The notes beneath the pieces are model-generated. The model worked only from the letters and a program-made list of their open reading frames with translations, made no database searches and was not told the DNA's origin. Shown in pieces: positions 61,743 through 64,000 of a DNA stretch of 64,000 nucleotides. The stretch's first letter is position 1. Every line of letters starts with the position of its first letter. Origin of the DNA: Enterobacter soli ATCC BAA-2102 (lineage in GTDB: Bacteria; Pseudomonadota; Gammaproteobacteria; Enterobacterales; Enterobacteriaceae). The position numbers and the translations under genes are program-made. The stretch covers positions 88,864 through 152,863 of the forward strand of contig NZ_LXES01000009.1 of NCBI RefSeq assembly GCF_001654845.1. The letters run 5' to 3'.

Positions 61743-62846
61743 ATGACAAAAGCGATATTGTCTCACTCTTCGCGTCCATCCAGAAAACCTGGTGGGCGCT
61801 ATATCAACTGGGCGCGCAAGAACCTGTTCTCCAGCTGGAGTAACAGCCTGCTGACCGTTGTCTGTCTGTGGCTGATGTGGGAAGTGATCCCACCCTTACT
61901 GAACTGGGCATTTTTGCAGGCTAACTGGGTAGGCTCTACCCGCGCTGACTGTACAAAAGCGGGCGCATGTTGGGTGTTTATCCACGAGCGTTTTGGCCAG
62001 TTTATGTATGGGCTATATCCGCACGAACAACGCTGGAGAATTAACCTGGCTCTGGTCATCGGTTTGCTCTCCATCGCCGTCATGTTCTGGAAAAAGCTGC
62101 CGCATCGCGGGCGTTACATTGCCTGCTGGGCTGTGGCCTATCCCATTATTGTCTGGGTGTTGCTGTACGGTGGTTTCCTGGGACTGGAACGTGTCGAAAC
62201 TCGCCAGTGGGGTGGTCTGACGCTGACGCTGATTATCGCCTCCGTGGGAATTGCCGGTGCATTACCCTGGGGGATTTTACTGGCACTTGGACGGCGCTCC
62301 AGAATGCCGGTCGTGCGTGTGCTTTCCGTTATCTTTATCGAGTTCTGGCGCGGCGTGCCGTTGATTACCGTGCTGTTTATGTCATCGGTCATGCTTCCAC
62401 TCTTTATGGCTGAAGGAACGACGATCGATAAGCTTATTCGCGCGCTGGTAGGCGTGATTTTATTCCAGTCGGCTTACGTTGCCGAAGTGGTGCGTGGCGG
62501 TCTTCAGGCATTGCCAAAAGGTCAGTACGAGGCTGCGGAATCTCTGGCTCTCGGATACTGGAAAACACAGGGGCTGGTGATAATGCCTCAGGCGCTTAAG
62601 TTGGTTATTCCAGGGCTGGTGAACACGATCATCGCACTCTTTAAGGATACCAGCCTGGTGATCATCATTGGCTTGTTTGATCTCTTTAGCAGCGTGCAGC
62701 AGGCCACTGTCGATCCTGTCTGGCTTGGTATGTCTACTGAGGGCTATGTCTTTGCCGCTCTGATTTACTGGATTTTCTGTTTTAGCATGTCGCGCTATAG
62801 CCAGCATCTGGAGAAGCGCTTTAACACCGGGCGCACACCGCACTGA
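61743..62846 (+). CDS. aapM: General L-amino-acid ABC transporter permease AapM (YhdY)
   Basis: Second permease, 367 residues. I use the second of two adjacent ATGs (61743), which is 5 bases from AGGAG; the first (61740) is only 2 bases away. The EAA loop is [21 protein letters not shown] in part, and two Cys lie in the N-terminal periplasmic part (DCTKAGACW). It forms the channel with AapQ. Confidence 0.94.
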   Translation: MTKAILSHSSRPSRKPGGRYINWARKNLFSSWSNSLLTVVCLWLMWEVIPPLLNWAFLQANWVGSTRADCTKAGACWVFIHERFGQFMYGLYPHEQRWRINLALVIGLLSIAVMFWKKLPHRGRYIACWAVAYPIIVWVLLYGGFLGLERVETRQWGGLTLTLIIASVGIAGALPWGILLALGRRSRMPVVRVLSVIFIEFWRGVPLITVLFMSSVMLPLFMAEGTTIDKLIRALVGVILFQSAYVAEVVRGGLQALPKGQYEAAESLALGYWKTQGLVIMPQALKLVIPGLVNTIIALFKDTSLVIIIGLFDLFSSVQQATVDPVWLGMSTEGYVFAALIYWIFCFSMSRYSQHLEKRFNTGRTPH

Positions 62847-62853
62847 GGAAATT

Positions 62854-63612
62854 ATGAGCCAGATTACTATGACACCTGCCGACGCGATGATTACGCTGGA
62901 AAACGTCAATAAATGGTACGGACAGTTTCACGTACTGAAAGATATCAACCTGAAGGTTAAACAGGGGGAGCGAATCGTTCTCTGTGGGCCTTCAGGATCG
63001 GGTAAATCCACAACCATTCGCTGCATTAATCACCTGGAGGAACATCAGCAGGGACGTATTGTGGTTGATGGTATCGAGCTGAATGAGGATATTCGCAATA
63101 TCGAACGTGTGCGCCAGGAAGTCGGAATGGTATTTCAGCACTTTAACCTTTTCCCGCACCTGACGGTTCTACAGAACTGCACCCTTGCACCGATTTGGGT
63201 GCAGAAGATGCCGAAAAAGGAAGCGGAAGCGCTGGCAATGCATTACCTGGAACGCGTGCGTATTGCTGAACATGCAAATAAGTTTCCGGGACAGATATCA
63301 GGTGGGCAGCAGCAGCGTGTGGCCATCGCCCGTTCACTGTGCATGAAACCTAAAATAATGCTGTTTGATGAGCCAACCTCCGCACTCGATCCGGAAATGG
63401 TGAAGGAAGTTCTGGATACCATGATTGGTCTGGCGCAATCCGGGATGACCATGCTCTGCGTGACGCATGAAATGGGGTTTGCCCGTACCGTAGCTGACAG
63501 GGTGATCTTTATGGATCGCGGTGAGATTGTGGAACAGGCTCCGCCAGATGAGTTCTTTGCTCATCCAAAGTCAGAGCGTACACGAGCATTCTTGTCGCAG
63601 GTGATTCACTAG
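62854..63612 (+). CDS. aapP: General L-amino-acid ABC transporter ATPase AapP (YhdZ)
   Basis: ATP-binding subunit of 252 residues. Walker [10 protein letters not shown], signature SGGQQQR, Walker [13 protein letters not shown], and the switch His in CVTHEMG. It starts 7 bases after aapM and completes the importer. Confidence 0.96.
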   Translation: MSQITMTPADAMITLENVNKWYGQFHVLKDINLKVKQGERIVLCGPSGSGKSTTIRCINHLEEHQQGRIVVDGIELNEDIRNIERVRQEVGMVFQHFNLFPHLTVLQNCTLAPIWVQKMPKKEAEALAMHYLERVRIAEHANKFPGQISGGQQQRVAIARSLCMKPKIMLFDEPTSALDPEMVKEVLDTMIGLAQSGMTMLCVTHEMGFARTVADRVIFMDRGEIVEQAPPDEFFAHPKSERTRAFLSQVIH

Positions 63613-63622
63613 TCGTTAGTCT

Positions 63623-63648
63623 GCCCGGTGGTGTCTTGTCTACCGGGC
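63623..63648 (+). terminator. Weak hairpin after aapP
   Basis: A 7-bp stem (gcccggt / accgggc) with a 12-nt loop and no T-run. The stronger terminator beyond it probably ends the aap operon too. Confidence 0.4.
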
Positions 63649-63711
63649 TAATTGGCTATCCAGATCGGGTAAGACTAAGTCGCTACCCGACTTTTTCAGA
63701 TGGCACAAAGC

Positions 63712-63744
63712 AAAAAACCCCGCACCTTACGGTACGGGGTTTTT
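63712..63744 (-). terminator. Terminator of the rRNA operon
   Basis: A stem (aaaaccccg / cggggtttt, with an extra 3 bp inside) flanked by A- and T-runs on both sides, so it can act in both directions. It lies 9 bases after the 3' end of the 5S gene. Confidence 0.88.
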
Positions 63745-63752
63745 CTTATTTG

Positions 63753-63872
63753 ATGTCTGGCAGTTCCCTACTCTCACATGGGGAGACCCCACACTACCAT
63801 CGGCGCTACGGCGTTTCACTTCTGAGTTCGGCATGGGGTCAGGTGGGACCACCGCGCTAAAGCCGCCAGACA
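63753..63872 (-). rRNA. rrf: 5S ribosomal RNA
   Basis: A 120-nt gene on the minus strand, nearly identical to E. coli 5S rRNA: starts tgtctggcggc, has ccgaactcagaagtgaaac, and ends actgccagacat. It follows tRNA-Thr, matching the last gene (rrfF) of an rrnD-type operon. The 16S and 23S genes are outside the window. Confidence 0.96.
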
Positions 63873-63913
63873 AATTCTTTTACTATGTGCCGAACTTCAA
63901 CCTACGTATTAAG

Positions 63914-63989
63914 TGGTGCTGATACCCAGAGTCGAACTGGGGACCTCACCCTTACCAAGGGTGCGCTCTACCAACTGAGCCATATCAGC
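63914..63989 (-). tRNA. thrV: tRNA-Thr (anticodon GGT)
   Basis: A 76-nt cloverleaf on the minus strand starting gctgatatggctcag, with anticodon ggt in the loop cttggtaag, the T-arm ttcgact, and an encoded CCA end. It is placed between two 5S genes in E. coli rrnD (thrV); the second 5S would lie just beyond the window. Confidence 0.95.
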
Positions 63990-64000
63990 ACGCTAAATTT

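Overview
The window is a chromosomal segment of a gamma-proteobacterium of the family Enterobacteriaceae. Gene order and protein sequences follow the E. coli K-12 region from degS-mdh-argR through mreBCD, accBC, dusB-fis and acrEF to the end of rrnD. Four differences point to an Enterobacter-like genus rather than Escherichia: a tandem yhcN pair, yagU beside tldD, msrPQ between acuI and aroQ, and a periplasmic alpha carbonic anhydrase before dusB. The genus is an inference from context only.

Layout. 1-957: 3' part of degS. 1044-8910 (mostly minus strand): mdh, with argR divergent, two small YhcN-family periplasmic proteins, a barstar-like gene (yhcO), an aldehyde dehydrogenase, and aaeXAB aromatic-acid efflux with its LysR regulator aaeR. 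10234-23168: yagU, tldD, the large AsmA-like yhdP, rng, yhdE, mreDCB and csrD. 23352-31223 (plus strand): acuI, msrPQ, aroQ-accB-accC, yhdT-panF and prmA. 31361-33717: alpha carbonic anhydrase and dusB-fis behind a fis-type promoter.

33699-50638: a 16.9-kb integrated element bounded by an 83-bp direct repeat (one mismatch) covering the last codons and terminator of fis. Read on the minus strand it carries a tyrosine integrase, a DUF6387-like gene, AlpA, small accessory genes, a RepA-like ATPase beside an iteron-rich putative origin, then an HK97-type head and packaging module (capsid, protease, portal, two connectors, HNH, small and large terminase). It has no tape measure, tail tube, tail fibre, holin or lysin. 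This is the architecture of a capsid-forming phage-inducible chromosomal island (cf-PICI), a satellite that builds its own heads and takes tails from a helper phage. Plus-strand cargo sits at two places: an Abi/HEPN-type gene next to attL, and an unrecognised two-gene module (42959-44286) between capsid and replication genes. Both proteins of that module carry a similar motif resembling a RHIM amyloid core (VQFG and VQIG). That pair is the best candidate for an undescribed, probably anti-phage, signalling system.

50755-63612: yhdU, an MHYT-GGDEF-EAL protein, acrS, acrEF, yhdV and the general amino-acid ABC transporter aapJQMP (yhdWXYZ), preceded by a sigma-54 promoter and two phased NtrC-like sites. 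63753-63989 (minus strand): 5S rRNA and tRNA-Thr(GGT), the distal end of an rrnD-type operon that continues beyond the window.

Other regulatory structures of interest are a 13-bp perfect hairpin that sequesters the msrP ribosome-binding site, a terminator hairpin abutting the alpA start codon, and two related hairpins with compensatory base changes in the otherwise gene-free stretch downstream of alpA.
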